A DNA stretch of 64,000 nucleotides from Afipia sp. OHSU_II-C1 (lineage in GTDB: Bacteria > Pseudomonadota > Alphaproteobacteria > Rhizobiales > Xanthobacteraceae): NCBI RefSeq assembly GCF_000497575.1, contig NZ_APJI01000010.1:372001-436000 (forward strand). Reading direction: 5' to 3'. Below, piece after piece: positions 20,419 to 32,203 of the stretch. Each line of letters begins with the position of its first letter. The stretch's first letter is position 1. Under the pieces are notes generated by a model, which ran no database searches, was not told the DNA's origin, and was given only the letters and a program-made list of their open reading frames with translations. The translations under genes were made by a program, and so were the position numbers.

Positions 20419-21786
20419 TCAAAGCCGCGCGAGCGACGTGACGCGGTCGATGCGGTCGAACTTGTCGAGCGACAGGATCGCGTCCGCGAAACGGTCGGCG
20501 CGCTCGTTGAGCACCGGACGCGCGAGTTGCAGGAATTTCTGCTGCATCGCCGCTGCATCCGGAAACGACGACGGCTCGCCCGACGGGTCAGGGATCAGCC
20601 GTTCCAGCGTGCCTTCGCCGCTTTCGATGCTGACGCGCGCGCCAAACGGATGGCTCTTGCCCTCCAGCCGTGCGTCCTGCACGACCTCGATCCTGTCGGC
20701 GAGCGCCTCGATCGCAGGATCGCCGAGCCGCTTATAATCGTCCCAGCCGAACGAGCCCTGATCGAGCGCCAGCGCGCCGGTGAAGAACATCGAGAACTGT
20801 CCGCCGACCACACTGCGGGCATGGCGCTTGGTTGCGGCATCGCCGGTGAGTGTGATGCCGTTGCGATGCAGGCCGATCTCGACGCTCTTGATGTTTTCTG
20901 GCGTGAGATTGTGCTCGCGGCGCATGGCGATCAGGGCGTCGATGGCGGCGTGGGTGTAGCGGCAACTCGGATAGGGCTTTACGCCGATCTTCATGGTCTC
21001 GTAGATTTTGCCGAGCCCGGCGGTCGCCTTGTCCGGATGCGCGTCATCGCTGTAGCCGACTAAGAGGCCGTGCTTGCCTTCAACCGATTCCGTCGCGCCG
21101 ATGAATCCCTCGCGTGCCAGCGAGGCGGCAACGACGCCGTTCATCGCGGCGGCGCCGACCTGATAGCGCTTGTTCCACGCGCCGTTGACCAGAAACTGCA
21201 GCGAGCCGGCAGCCTGGCTGCCGGAGACGCCGAACGCGGCGACAATCTGCTCGGCGTTGAGCTTGTACAGTTTCGCGGCCGCGGCCGCCGCGCCGTAGGT
21301 TCCGGCAGTGGCGGTTGGATGGAAGCCCTTGGCATAGTGCGATGTCGGATCGAGCGCGTTGCCGAGACGGCAGCAGACTTCATAGCCTGCGACAATGGCT
21401 GTCAGCACGTCGCGGCCGCTGGCCTCCACGATCTCGCCGACGGCGAAGGCGGCGGGCACCACCGGCGCACTCGGATGCAGCGAGGAATCCGCGTGGGTGT
21501 CGTCGAAGTCGAGCGAGTGGCCGAGCGCGCCGTTGAGCAGCGCCGCGATGGCGGGCGTATAGGTTTTGGCGTCGCCGCACACGGTCGCATCGCCCTTATT
21601 GTCGAGGCCGAGGGTCGCCAGCATCGCCAGCAGCGACGGCGTCGATTCCGCCTCGCTGCGCGCCCGCACGGCGCTGCCCAGAAAATCGAGGGTCAGCGCC
21701 TTGGCGCGCTCCAGCACCTCTGGTGGAATGTCTTCATATCTGAGGTTTGCGACGTAAGCGGCCAGCGTTGCGGTTTCATTCGCCAT
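20419..21786 (-). CDS. MmgE/PrpD family protein
   Basis: A 455-residue protein of the family that includes 2-methylcitrate dehydratase PrpD and cis-aconitate decarboxylase. Recognisable segments are LDFLGSAVRARSE, GALGHSLDFDDTHADSSLHP, GFHPTATAGTYGAAAAAAKL and KPYPSCRYTHAAIDALIAM. The all-helical N-domain and mixed C-domain fit the family length. No prpB, prpC or other methylcitrate-cycle gene is nearby, so the substrate is uncertain. It is transcribed toward the malonyl-CoA decarboxylase gene with a gap of 127 bases. Confidence 0.85.
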   Translation of the reverse strand: MANETATLAAYVANLRYEDIPPEVLERAKALTLDFLGSAVRARSEAESTPSLLAMLATLGLDNKGDATVCGDAKTYTPAIAALLNGALGHSLDFDDTHADSSLHPSAPVVPAAFAVGEIVEASGRDVLTAIVAGYEVCCRLGNALDPTSHYAKGFHPTATAGTYGAAAAAAKLYKLNAEQIVAAFGVSGSQAAGSLQFLVNGAWNKRYQVGAAAMNGVVAASLAREGFIGATESVEGKHGLLVGYSDDAHPDKATAGLGKIYETMKIGVKPYPSCRYTHAAIDALIAMRREHNLTPENIKSVEIGLHRNGITLTGDAATKRHARSVVGGQFSMFFTGALALDQGSFGWDDYKRLGDPAIEALADRIEVVQDARLEGKSHPFGARVSIESGEGTLERLIPDPSGEPSSFPDAAAMQQKFLQLARPVLNERADRFADAILSLDKFDRIDRVTSLARL

Positions 21787-21946
21787 TGTTGTTTTCCCAT
21801 TCGTTGGGCGGCAGACTAGGCATCCCGTGACGGATGTTCAACCCGGCGGCGTTCAACCCGCCTTGCGCGAGCCCGCCTTGACATCGGCCGGCTTGCGGGA
21901 CGACCTTTGAGCCCGGTTCAGGTCCATTTTCACCAGTTGATGGGTC

Positions 21947-22702
21947 ATGTTTACCGGCGCCGGTTTGATCGCCTTCATCTGTATCTTCGGCGCAGCCATG
22001 CTGGGCTTTGTGCTCAGCCGTTTTCTGCCGGATCATCACCTGACCGATCAGACCGGCAAGGCCATTCACAACGTGATGGGAGTGGTCGCGCTGCTGGCAG
22101 CGCTTGTGCTGGGACTTCTGGTTGCCAACACCAAGGCGAGTTTCGATCTGCGAAGTCAGGAAACCCAGCAATTCAGCGCCAATCTGACGCTGCTTGATCG
22201 CGAGCTGATGCATTTGGGTCCCGATGCAGCAAGAATGCGCGAGATGTTGCGCACATTTACAGCACGCAAGATCGCGCAGTTATGGACCGATCGCGACCTG
22301 GACATCGAGAATGATACGATTGAATCGGTTCGCCTGCTCGATCAGATCGAGGGTGATCTGCGGGGCCTGCTGCCGCAGAATGCAACCCAGACCGAAGGGC
22401 GCAAAAATGCGCTCGACATTATCCGGGAGCTGAAGCGCACCAGCCGCCTTCTTTCCGTCCAGCAAATCAATACGACGCCGCGTCCGTTTCTGATCGCCGG
22501 CATTTTCTGGGTCAGTGTGCTGTTCCTGTGGCGGGGGGTATTTGCCCCGTTCAACGCAAGTGTGATCGCCGCATTTTTCCTTGCCGCACTGTCAGTTTCG
22601 GTGGCGATCAATCTGATCTTCGATATGGACCGGCCGTTCACGGGCTTCATCAAGGTCTCGCCCGTGCCGATGCAGCAGGCGCTGGACCGGATGACGCGTT
22701 AA
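21947..22702 (+). CDS. DUF4239 (bestrophin-like) membrane protein
   Basis: A 251-residue inner-membrane protein with four hydrophobic segments: about residues 5-24, 45-63, 183-200 and 205-225. The central soluble part (65-175) carries LLDRELMHLGPDA, resembling the DUF4239 bestrophin-like family whose transport role is unproven. Start ATG 21947 gives MFTGAGLIAFICIFGA. It is divergent from the MmgE/PrpD gene. Confidence 0.78.
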   Translation: MFTGAGLIAFICIFGAAMLGFVLSRFLPDHHLTDQTGKAIHNVMGVVALLAALVLGLLVANTKASFDLRSQETQQFSANLTLLDRELMHLGPDAARMREMLRTFTARKIAQLWTDRDLDIENDTIESVRLLDQIEGDLRGLLPQNATQTEGRKNALDIIRELKRTSRLLSVQQINTTPRPFLIAGIFWVSVLFLWRGVFAPFNASVIAAFFLAALSVSVAINLIFDMDRPFTGFIKVSPVPMQQALDRMTR

Positions 22703-22732
22703 GCCGGGCGCACTGTCTGGCCAAATATCGGA

Positions 22733-22906
22733 TCAGGTCTTCGACTTCCGGATGTAGGGCCAGAACGCGAAAACCGCGACAATGATGGTGGCGATCACGG
22801 TGGCCATCAAGGTCTGGATGATGTCGAAGTGCTGGCTATCGCGGGCGACAAACAGCGCGGTGATCGGAGCCGCCAGCGTGAGCAGCAAACGCACAAATAA
22901 GGACAT
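22733..22906 (-). CDS. Small membrane protein (57 residues)
   Basis: The translation MSLFVRLLLTLAAPITALFV continues to a second hydrophobic stretch (TLMATVIATIIVAVFAFWPY) and a basic tail RKSKT, so it is a likely two-span inner-membrane peptide. The ATG at 22906 is preceded by AGGGAG at normal spacing, which favours it over an in-frame GTG at 22924. It converges on the DUF4239 gene. Function unknown. Confidence 0.6.
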   Translation of the reverse strand: MSLFVRLLLTLAAPITALFVARDSQHFDIIQTLMATVIATIIVAVFAFWPYIRKSKT

Positions 22907-23016
22907 GACCGGACTCCCTTGCACATGCCGCCCTTTGCGGGTGCCAGAAGTCCGATAGCGCGCCGGGGTTCATTTGCCTTTGATCCGTGTCAAGAGGCGG
23001 CCAGGTTCGATACGCG

Positions 23017-23499
23017 TCAGACCTGCCGCAGCATGGCCGGAACGATGATCCGGTGAAACGGCATGATGGTCGCAAGATAGACTCGGCCGAGCAGGTTGTG
23101 GGTCATCACCAACGTGGTCGCGGTGACCTGACAGCGGGGCGGGTTGTCGGCAACATCAACGATCACACGGAAATCGAGATGCCTGTCGTCGAATCCCGCC
23201 ACCAGCCGCTGCGGCGTTTCGCTGATGACGGGAAACGGCCCGATCGAGTTCGCGGCGATGGCCTTCGTATGCGTGGGCGTCTTGAGGCCAAGAGGCGCCA
23301 CGACAAGATTCCGCAATCTCATCAGGGTGTCGATCCAGCGCGGCAGACGGAGAAACATCCGCTCCGCCGCCTGCCGGGCGGTGAGGGTGTCGTCACTTAC
23401 CGCAATCCGAAATGCATCGGCGAACTGCGCGCCGGGAAGCAAACCTTGCATCCCGGCATCGGTTTTGAGTTCCTGAACGCTAAGAGCCTGACCGGTCAT
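23017..23499 (-). CDS. DUF2867 family protein
   Basis: A 160-residue protein with the DUF2867 hallmarks: GAQFADAFRI near the start, FPVISETPQRLVAGFDDRHL in the middle, and THNLLGRVYLATIMPFHRII near the C-terminus. No enzymatic role is established for the family. Its start lies 20 bases inside the 3' end of the upstream MATE gene, suggesting coupled translation. Confidence 0.75.
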   Translation of the reverse strand: MTGQALSVQELKTDAGMQGLLPGAQFADAFRIAVSDDTLTARQAAERMFLRLPRWIDTLMRLRNLVVAPLGLKTPTHTKAIAANSIGPFPVISETPQRLVAGFDDRHLDFRVIVDVADNPPRCQVTATTLVMTHNLLGRVYLATIMPFHRIIVPAMLRQV

Positions 23500-24898
23500 G
23501 TTGCAACCTCAGCCGCTGCGTCAGGGTGCGGAAGCGCAGCACGAGCAGGATGGCATAGATACCGGTTCCGATCGACAGGCCGATCCAGACACCGATTGCG
23601 CCCAGGTGAGTCCAGAATGCGAGCCCGCAGGCCGCGGTGAAACCGATCAGCCAGTAGCTGATGGCAGCAAGCAGCAGCGGAATGCGCGTATCGCTGAGAC
23701 CGCGCAGCGCACCGGCGGCCACGGTCTGGATGCCGTCGGCGATGAAGAATGTCGCGCCGACCAGCATCAGGGTCGCGGCCAGTTCAATCGCGGCCAGACC
23801 TTGCCGCGTATCACCGAAGAAAAATCCGGCCAGATCAAATCGCACGACGATCACGGCAAGGGTCATCGTCGTCATGAAGACGATGCCGAGCACAATCGCG
23901 GCGACGCCGGCGCGGCGGATCGCCAGCGTGTCGCCCCGCCCCAGCGCCTGTCCGACGCGCACGGTGGCCGCCATACCGATGCCGAACGGCACCATGAACA
24001 GGATAGCCGCGATTTGCAGCGCGATCTGATGCGCCGCCAGCGCCGTCGTGCTGATCAGGCCCATCAGCAGACCGGCGGCGGAGAACAGTCCGTATTCCAG
24101 CAGGAACGACACCGCGATCGGCGCGCCGATGATGACGAGCTGGCGCATCAACGGCCAGTCGCTCCGCCAGAAATGTCCGAGCACGTGAAATTTCCTGAAC
24201 GGGCGCTGGCTATAGGTGAACCACAGCGCAGCGGCACACATGCCGAAGTTCACGGTGGTCGTCGCAACGCCTGCGCCCAGCAGTTCCAGTTTCGGCATGC
24301 CCCAGTGGCCATGGATCAGCGCATAGCCGAGGACGGCGTTGGCGGGGATCGCGGCCAGGGTGATCCAGAGACCGGGCTCGGGACGATTGACCGCGCCCAT
24401 GAAATTGCGGATGGCCATGAAGCACAGCGCGGGCGCCATGCCGGGTGCGAGACCGAGCAGGTAACGCTGCGCGAGGCGGGCGTTCTCCGGCGCCTGGCCG
24501 AGCATCAGGAGAATCTTCTCGCCAAACAGCGGCAGCAGCATCATCGGCACGCACAGCAGCAGCGCCGCCCACAGCCCGACACGCAGGGCGCGGCGGACGA
24601 TGCGCGGCTGGCGCGCGCCCAGCGCCTGTGCGGCCAGCGGCGCCACGGCGGACACCAGCCCCATGCCGATCACGAAGGCGACGAAGAACACGGTATGCGC
24701 CAGCGAGGCGGCGGCAACCGCAGTGTCGCCGAGACGTCCGATCAGCGCGAGATCGGTGGTCATCATGGCAATCTGCCCCAGTTGCGTCAGCGCAATGGGC
24801 AGGGCGAGCCTGATGGTTTCGATGAACTCCGTCGCAGTCGGCGAGGGATAGGCGGTGACGGCGGCCCGTTCGGGCTCTGTTTTGCTGAAGGTCGTCAT
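23480..24898 (-). CDS. MATE family efflux transporter (NorM type)
   Basis: A 472-residue inner-membrane multidrug/sodium antiporter-like protein with 12 hydrophobic segments in two related halves. The family marks are AMMTTDLALIGRLGDTAVAA, SAVAPLAAQALGARQPRIVRRA and, in the second half, FGIGMAATVRVGQALGRGD. It also retains GATFFIADGIQTVAAGALRG near TM10. Its 3' end overlaps the DUF2867 gene by 20 bases. Drug and ion specificity cannot be inferred. Confidence 0.9.
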   Translation of the reverse strand: MTTFSKTEPERAAVTAYPSPTATEFIETIRLALPIALTQLGQIAMMTTDLALIGRLGDTAVAAASLAHTVFFVAFVIGMGLVSAVAPLAAQALGARQPRIVRRALRVGLWAALLLCVPMMLLPLFGEKILLMLGQAPENARLAQRYLLGLAPGMAPALCFMAIRNFMGAVNRPEPGLWITLAAIPANAVLGYALIHGHWGMPKLELLGAGVATTTVNFGMCAAALWFTYSQRPFRKFHVLGHFWRSDWPLMRQLVIIGAPIAVSFLLEYGLFSAAGLLMGLISTTALAAHQIALQIAAILFMVPFGIGMAATVRVGQALGRGDTLAIRRAGVAAIVLGIVFMTTMTLAVIVVRFDLAGFFFGDTRQGLAAIELAATLMLVGATFFIADGIQTVAAGALRGLSDTRIPLLLAAISYWLIGFTAACGLAFWTHLGAIGVWIGLSIGTGIYAILLVLRFRTLTQRLRLQHDRSGS

Positions 24899-24994
24899 GA
24901 AGGCAACCCTAGCACAGCCGCCTGACGAAATGATGGCTCTGCGTCAGATCGACGCCCCGTGCATGACGGGCGCGTCCCGATAAATGCCTGAAGC

Positions 24995-27535
<2,541 letters not shown>

Positions 27536-27684
27536 CTAGGACAAAGTGACGTCCCGCAAGCTATTGAATAGATGGGGTTTTCAGGCTGTTTTTCAAGGCT
27601 CCGAAACGGCATTTTCGGGGCTGTGGAAAAGCCTGATTCGGACCGCCCGAAAGAGGGTCTCCGTCAGCGGGATTGCCGCCTGAT

Positions 27685-28830
27685 TCAACCGCGCGGGCGG
27701 CGCTTTACGGTCCCTGCATCGACCTCGAAGACATCCGCGCGCGCGCCGATATCCGCGAATGCCGCCGGATCGGCGCCGGTCATCCAGACCTGCGCACCCA
27801 GCGCCGCGAGTTCGTCGAACAACGCGGCGCGGCGATTGGGGTCGAGATGGGCGACGATTTCATCGAGCAGCAGGAGTGGCGTGATGCCGGTCATCTCGGC
27901 CACCAGCGTGGCATGGGCCAGCACCAGCCCGATCAGGAGTGCTTTCTGTTCGCCGGTGGAGGCGTCGCGTGCCGGCATGTTCTTCGGTGCGTAGATGACC
28001 TGCAAATCGGTCAGGTGCGGCCCGTTCAGCGTACGGCCTGCGGCTGCATCCTTCGCACGGCTCTCGCGCAGTATTTCGCGATAGCGATCCTCGACGGCGA
28101 TGGCCGTGTCGGCAAGCAGCGCGTTCTCCATCCAGCCATCCAGTGCGATCAGGGCGGATGGAAATGCCGACGCCGAACCGCGTGCGGCCAGCATCGAACT
28201 CAATCGCTGCAATGTCTGGCCGCGCTGGGCGGCGACCGCGACCGCAAGTTCCGCGGTTTCGCGCTCGATGGCGTCGCACCAGTGCGCATCGAAGTTGCGG
28301 TCTTCCAGCAGGCGGTTGCGCGACCGCAGCGCGCGGTCCAGCGCCGAGACGCGGCTGGAATGTTCGCTGTCGATCGCCAGCACCAGACGGTCGAAGAAAC
28401 GCCGGCGCTCCGATGCGGCGCCCATGAACAGGCCGTCCATCGCCGGCGTCAGCCAGACCATGCGCAGATGGTCGCCAAACGCTGTTGCAGATGTCACCGG
28501 TTCGCGGTCGATGCGCACGCGGCGGGAGGAGGCTGCGCCGTCCGCGCGCGGGGCATCGATGCCGGTGCCGAGCGTCGCAAGGCCGAGTTCGCCTTCCACC
28601 TCGGCGGACACCGCCCACGAGCCGTCGCCCTGGATATCCGCGACGTCATCGAGCGTGGCGCGGCGCAGGCCGCGTCCGGGCGAGAGAAACGAAATCGCCT
28701 CCAGGCAATTGGTCTTGCCCGCCCCATTGGCGCCGACCAGCACCACGACATCGCCGCGCACGTCCATGCTTGCCGCGCGGTAGTTGCGGAAGTGCGTGAG
28801 ACTGAGGCGCAGAATGCGGGAGACGGTCAT
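27685..28830 (-). CDS. recF: DNA replication and repair protein RecF
   Basis: An SMC-like ATPase of 381 residues that loads RecA at gaps with RecO and RecR. Walker A is VGANGAGKTNCLEAI, the ABC signature-like region is TGEQKALLIGLVLAH, and Walker B is LLLLDEIVAHLDPNRR. ATG 28830 (MTVSRILRLSLTHFRNYRA) was selected because RecF proteins start this way; an upstream frame to 28890 reads into the palindromic repeat. A GIY-YIG cassette lies between recF and dnaN, which are normally close neighbours. Confidence 0.96.
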   Translation of the reverse strand: MTVSRILRLSLTHFRNYRAASMDVRGDVVVLVGANGAGKTNCLEAISFLSPGRGLRRATLDDVADIQGDGSWAVSAEVEGELGLATLGTGIDAPRADGAASSRRVRIDREPVTSATAFGDHLRMVWLTPAMDGLFMGAASERRRFFDRLVLAIDSEHSSRVSALDRALRSRNRLLEDRNFDAHWCDAIERETAELAVAVAAQRGQTLQRLSSMLAARGSASAFPSALIALDGWMENALLADTAIAVEDRYREILRESRAKDAAAGRTLNGPHLTDLQVIYAPKNMPARDASTGEQKALLIGLVLAHATLVAEMTGITPLLLLDEIVAHLDPNRRAALFDELAALGAQVWMTGADPAAFADIGARADVFEVDAGTVKRRPRG

Positions 28831-28873
28831 GGTGGTGATATAGCCCAATGCGCCCGCTCTGAAACCCCGAACT

Positions 28874-28904
28874 GTCATTGCCGGGCTCAACCCGGCAATC
28901 CATC
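28874..28904. repeat. REP-like palindrome, left arm of the GIY-YIG cassette
   Basis: A 31-base element with a 9-base perfect stem (28877-28885 with 28891-28899) and loop CTCAA. It matches the reverse complement of 29204-29234 at 29 of 31 positions and an element at 35753-35783 equally well. Confidence 0.88.
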
Positions 28905-28911
28905 TTCCGCG

Positions 28912-29195
28912 TCAGCGGACAATCTCGTCGTAAAGATCCAGCCACTCGGGATTGTTTGCGACGATAAGGTCGATTTTCCACTCGCGCGACCAGTGATGTT
29001 TTTTTCGCGCTGGAGTGCGGCAGCGATAGTGTCATGCTGCTCGAAATAGACGAGCGTTTTAACGTCGTAGCGTTTGCTGAAACTCTCAGCGAGTCCTTCA
29101 CGGTGTTCGTAGATGCGCCGTACCAGATCGTTGGTAACACCCACATACAGGGTGCCGCCCGGCCTGCTGGCAAGGATGTAAACCCAATAGCTCAT
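28912..29195 (-). pseudogene. GIY-YIG nuclease family protein, frameshifted
   Basis: The reading frame from ATG 29195 encodes MSYWVYILASRPGGTLYVGV and continues through RIYEHREG and YFEQHDTIAAALQREKNI, a full GIY-YIG N-terminal part of the small UPF0213-like type. Just after the seven-base T-run at 28999-29005 (A-run on the coding strand) the frame becomes unrelated, ending at 28887 inside the palindrome. The expected C-terminus, KHHWSREWKIDLIVANNPEW then LDLYDEIVR and a stop at 28912, lies intact in another frame. A single-base gain or a net four-base loss at the homopolymer explains this. A sequencing error is possible. Confidence 0.82.
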
Positions 29196-29203
29196 TCAAA
29201 GAG

Positions 29204-29234
29204 GATGGATTGCCGGGTCAAGCCCGGCAATGAC
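29204..29234. repeat. REP-like palindrome, right arm of the GIY-YIG cassette
   Basis: Inverted partner of 28874-28904, with a 9-base stem around TCAAG. It sits 8 bases upstream of the nuclease start codon on the minus strand. Confidence 0.88.
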
Positions 29235-29316
29235 GATCTTCAGTTTTGCGAGATCGCACCTCAGGTCTCCTCTCCCACAAGGAGAGGGGAAAGCGCAGCA
29301 GTCTGTTCTGGGCGTA

Positions 29317-30435
29317 CTACACCCGCATCGGCATCAGGACGTAAAGCGCGCCCTTGGAGTCCTTGTCCTGCACCAGCGTCGGCGAGCCTGGATCGGCAAG
29401 GCGCAGCACGGCGACCTCGCCTTCAATCTGGGCGGCAATGTCGAGCAGGTAGCGCGAGTTGAAGCCGATATCGAGCGCATCGGCGGCGTATTCGACTTCG
29501 AGTTCTTCCGTCGCGCTTCCCGAGTCGGGATTAGTCACCGACAGCACCAGCTTGCCGGCGGACAGCGCGAGTTTCACGGCGCGGCCACGCTCCGAGGAAA
29601 TCGTCGAAACGCGGTCCACCGCCGCCTCGAAATCCTTCTTGTCGACGATCAGTTCCTTGTCGTTGTTCTGCGGAATGACGCGGCCGTAATCGGGGAACGT
29701 GCCGTCGATCAGTTTCGAGGTCAGCACAACATCGCCGATGGTGAAACGGATCTTGCCTTGCGACAGTTCGATCTTCAGTTCGGCCTCGTTGTCCTCGATC
29801 AGGCGCTGCACTTCGCCGACGGTCTTGCGCGGTACGATGACGCCAGGCATGCCCTCGGCGCTCTTGGGCAGCGGCAAATCGACCTGTGCGAGGCGATGAC
29901 CGTCGGTCGCGACCGCCCGCAGCGTCGCAGCCTTGGCGGCGCCTGCTGCGTGCAGATAAATGCCGTTGAGGTAGTAGCGGGTTTCTTCGGTCGAGATCGC
30001 AAACTGGGTGCGGTCGATCAGCCGCTTCATGTCCGCGGCGGCCAGCGTGAACGAGTGGGTCATGTCGCCGGCGGCGAGATCGGGGAAATCGCTTTCCGGC
30101 AGCGTCTGCAGCGTGAAGCGCGAGCGCCCCGCGCGGATGGCCAGCACGGAGCGATCGCCGTCGCCTTCCAGCACGATCTGCGAGCCGTCCGGCAGCTTGC
30201 GCACGATGTCGTAGAACATGTGCGCCGGAACGGTGGTCGATCCGCCGGTCGCGGTTTCAGCCGCCAGCGTTTCGGTCACTTCAAGGTCGAGGTCGGTGGC
30301 CTTCAGGCTGAGGCGCGACTTGTCGGCGCGGATCAGCACGTTGCCCAATATCGGAATTGTGTTGCGGCGTTCGACCACGCGATGGACGTGGCTCAGCGAT
30401 TTCAGGAGTTGCGCCCGCTCGACCGTAACCTTCAT
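29317..30435 (-). CDS. dnaN: DNA polymerase III sliding clamp (beta subunit)
   Basis: A 372-residue ring-forming clamp that tethers Pol III and other enzymes to DNA. The three clamp domains are visible: the N-terminus MKVTVERAQLLKSLSHVHRV, the middle with EETRYYLNGIYLH and ATDGHRLAQVDL, and the C-terminus ending LYVLMPMRV, which forms part of the peptide-binding pocket. Start ATG 30435 matches the family; the open frame upstream to 30645 is unrelated. It is followed by a small hairpin (29269-29287) and the GIY-YIG cassette, then recF. Confidence 0.98.
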   Translation of the reverse strand: MKVTVERAQLLKSLSHVHRVVERRNTIPILGNVLIRADKSRLSLKATDLDLEVTETLAAETATGGSTTVPAHMFYDIVRKLPDGSQIVLEGDGDRSVLAIRAGRSRFTLQTLPESDFPDLAAGDMTHSFTLAAADMKRLIDRTQFAISTEETRYYLNGIYLHAAGAAKAATLRAVATDGHRLAQVDLPLPKSAEGMPGVIVPRKTVGEVQRLIEDNEAELKIELSQGKIRFTIGDVVLTSKLIDGTFPDYGRVIPQNNDKELIVDKKDFEAAVDRVSTISSERGRAVKLALSAGKLVLSVTNPDSGSATEELEVEYAADALDIGFNSRYLLDIAAQIEGEVAVLRLADPGSPTLVQDKDSKGALYVLMPMRV

Positions 30436-30661
30436 GACAATTCCGCCCGATCCCAAGTCCATAGCGTGATTGGAGGTGCCGGGCGACTGGACAGCGCGCC
30501 GCGGCGACTGAACCCTGCGATCCGGCGAAACGGGAATTTCGCCGGAGCCGCAGGGGACCGTAAGGTGGCGCGGTTGAACGCGAAGCGCAAGGGCGAGAGC
30601 CGCCGGAAGGCGGCTTTCCCCCTTTGTTATCTCAGGTTTTTCCAACCCGGGCTGGGCTGGA

Positions 30662-32203
30662 TCACTCCTGAAGCTGGCGCTTCAGCAGTTCGACCTCGTC
30701 GGACAGCGACACGTCCTTGGCGACCAGTGCCTCGATCTTGCGCACCGCGTGCAGGACCGTGGTGTGATCGCGGCCGCCGAACCGGCGCCCGATTTCGGGC
30801 AGGGAGCGCAGCGTCAGTGTCTTGGCCAGATACATGGCGACCTGACGCGGGCGGACCACATTGGCGGTCCGGCGCGAGGAGAGCAGGTCGGAACGGCTGA
30901 CATTGTACTGTCGGGCGACCACGCGCTGGATGTCCTCGATCTTGACCCGCTTCGGCTCCATCGGCCGGACCAGATCGCGCACTTCGCGCTCGGCCATTTC
31001 CAGCGTCACGGCGGTGGCATTGAGCTTGCTGTGAGCGAGGAGGCGGTTGATCGCGCCTTCGAGGTCACGGCCGTTATGGGTGATGGTCTTGGCGAGATAT
31101 TCCAGCACCGGCATCGGCACATCGAAGGTGGCGTGATGTGCCTTCGCGGCCGACACGCGCGACTTCAGGATTTCGAGCCGCAGTTCTTCGCCAAGCGAAC
31201 CCATCTCGACGACGAGACCGCCAGCGAGGCGCGAGCGCACGCGGTCGTCGAGGCTTTCCAGATCGGACGGCGGCCGATCGGCCGCGATCACGACCTGACG
31301 GCCGGCGTCGATCAGCGCGTTCAGCGTGTGACAGAACTCGGACTGGGTCGACTTGCCCTGCAGGAACTGAAGATCGTCGATCACCAGCACGTCGATGCCG
31401 CGCAGCGCTTCCTTGAAGGCGAGCGCCGTCTGGGATTTCAGCGCGGCGACGAAGCCGTACATGAATTTCTCGGCGGTCAGGTACAGCACCTTGCGCTCGG
31501 GATTTGAATTCCCGGCCCAGGTCACGGCCTGCAGCAGGTGGGTCTTGCCGAGGCCGACGCCGGCATGAATGTAGAGCGGGTTGAACATCACGCTGTCGCC
31601 GCGACGGCCTTCCGCGACCTGACGCGCGGCGGCATGCGCCAGCGTGTTCGAGCGGCCCATCACGAAGGTCGCAAAGGTCAGGCGTGGATCGAGCGGCGAT
31701 CCGCCGAGCGCGTCATGGCTTGCGGACACCGGCGCGGTGGCGGTGTTGCGCAATTCGGGGGCAGGGCGGCTTGCGCCAGTGCCGAGTTCCGGCCGGCGCA
31801 GGTCCTGCGGCGCCTTGGCGTCCTTCACCGGCACGGCGCAGCGCATCGCGGTGCGCACGGTCAGTTCAATTCGCTTCACGCTCGGCGCTTCCGACTGCCA
31901 GCAGGCGAGAACCCGGTCGGCGTAGTGCGCCTGGATCCAGCTCTTCAGGAACTTGGTCGGGACCGTCATGTGAACGCAGTCATCATGAATGCGCTCGAGG
32001 TCCATGCGGGCAAACCAGCTCGTGTAAAAATCCTCGCCGACGTTGGTCCGCAGCCGTCCTTTGAAGCGCGCCCACTGATCGCGCTCGATGTCTGCCAGTT
32101 CGATGCCTGCCGGGATTGATTCTGCCGAGATTGTCATTTGCGTTCTGATCTTTTGATTGAGTTGTGGTCCGGCCATTGCCGTGGTGGTGCTCCCCGCTGA
32201 CAT
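30662..32203 (-). CDS. dnaA: Chromosomal replication initiator DnaA
   Basis: The AAA+ initiator that binds DnaA boxes and opens the origin. Domain I contains [20 protein letters not shown]. The AAA+ domain has Walker A in [13 protein letters not shown] and Walker B in [16 protein letters not shown]. Domain IV ends with the DnaA-box-binding signature [23 protein letters not shown] 32203 (513 residues) has a good GGAAGAAG ribosome-binding sequence 4 bases upstream, but ATG 32137 ([11 protein letters not shown], 491 residues) is closer to the usual family N-terminus, so the start is uncertain. Leftward, 226 bases before dnaN. Confidence 0.97.
   Translation of the reverse strand: MSAGSTTTAMAGPQLNQKIRTQMTISAESIPAGIELADIERDQWARFKGRLRTNVGEDFYTSWFARMDLERIHDDCVHMTVPTKFLKSWIQAHYADRVLACWQSEAPSVKRIELTVRTAMRCAVPVKDAKAPQDLRRPELGTGASRPAPELRNTATAPVSASHDALGGSPLDPRLTFATFVMGRSNTLAHAAARQVAEGRRGDSVMFNPLYIHAGVGLGKTHLLQAVTWAGNSNPERKVLYLTAEKFMYGFVAALKSQTALAFKEALRGIDVLVIDDLQFLQGKSTQSEFCHTLNALIDAGRQVVIAADRPPSDLESLDDRVRSRLAGGLVVEMGSLGEELRLEILKSRVSAAKAHHATFDVPMPVLEYLAKTITHNGRDLEGAINRLLAHSKLNATAVTLEMAEREVRDLVRPMEPKRVKIEDIQRVVARQYNVSRSDLLSSRRTANVVRPRQVAMYLAKTLTLRSLPEIGRRFGGRDHTTVLHAVRKIEALVAKDVSLSDEVELLKRQLQE

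Larger units (their letters stand above)
28874..29234. mobile_element. Putative REP-flanked GIY-YIG nuclease cassette
   Basis: A 361-base unit made of two inverted 31-base palindromic arms (28874-28904 and 29204-29234) enclosing a small GIY-YIG nuclease gene. Only 7 bases separate the restored stop codon from the left arm and 8 bases separate the start codon from the right arm. No transposase and no clear target duplication are seen. Its place between recF and dnaN and the presence of gene-less arm pairs elsewhere suggest an element that has moved or spread, but mobility is an inference. Confidence 0.55.
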
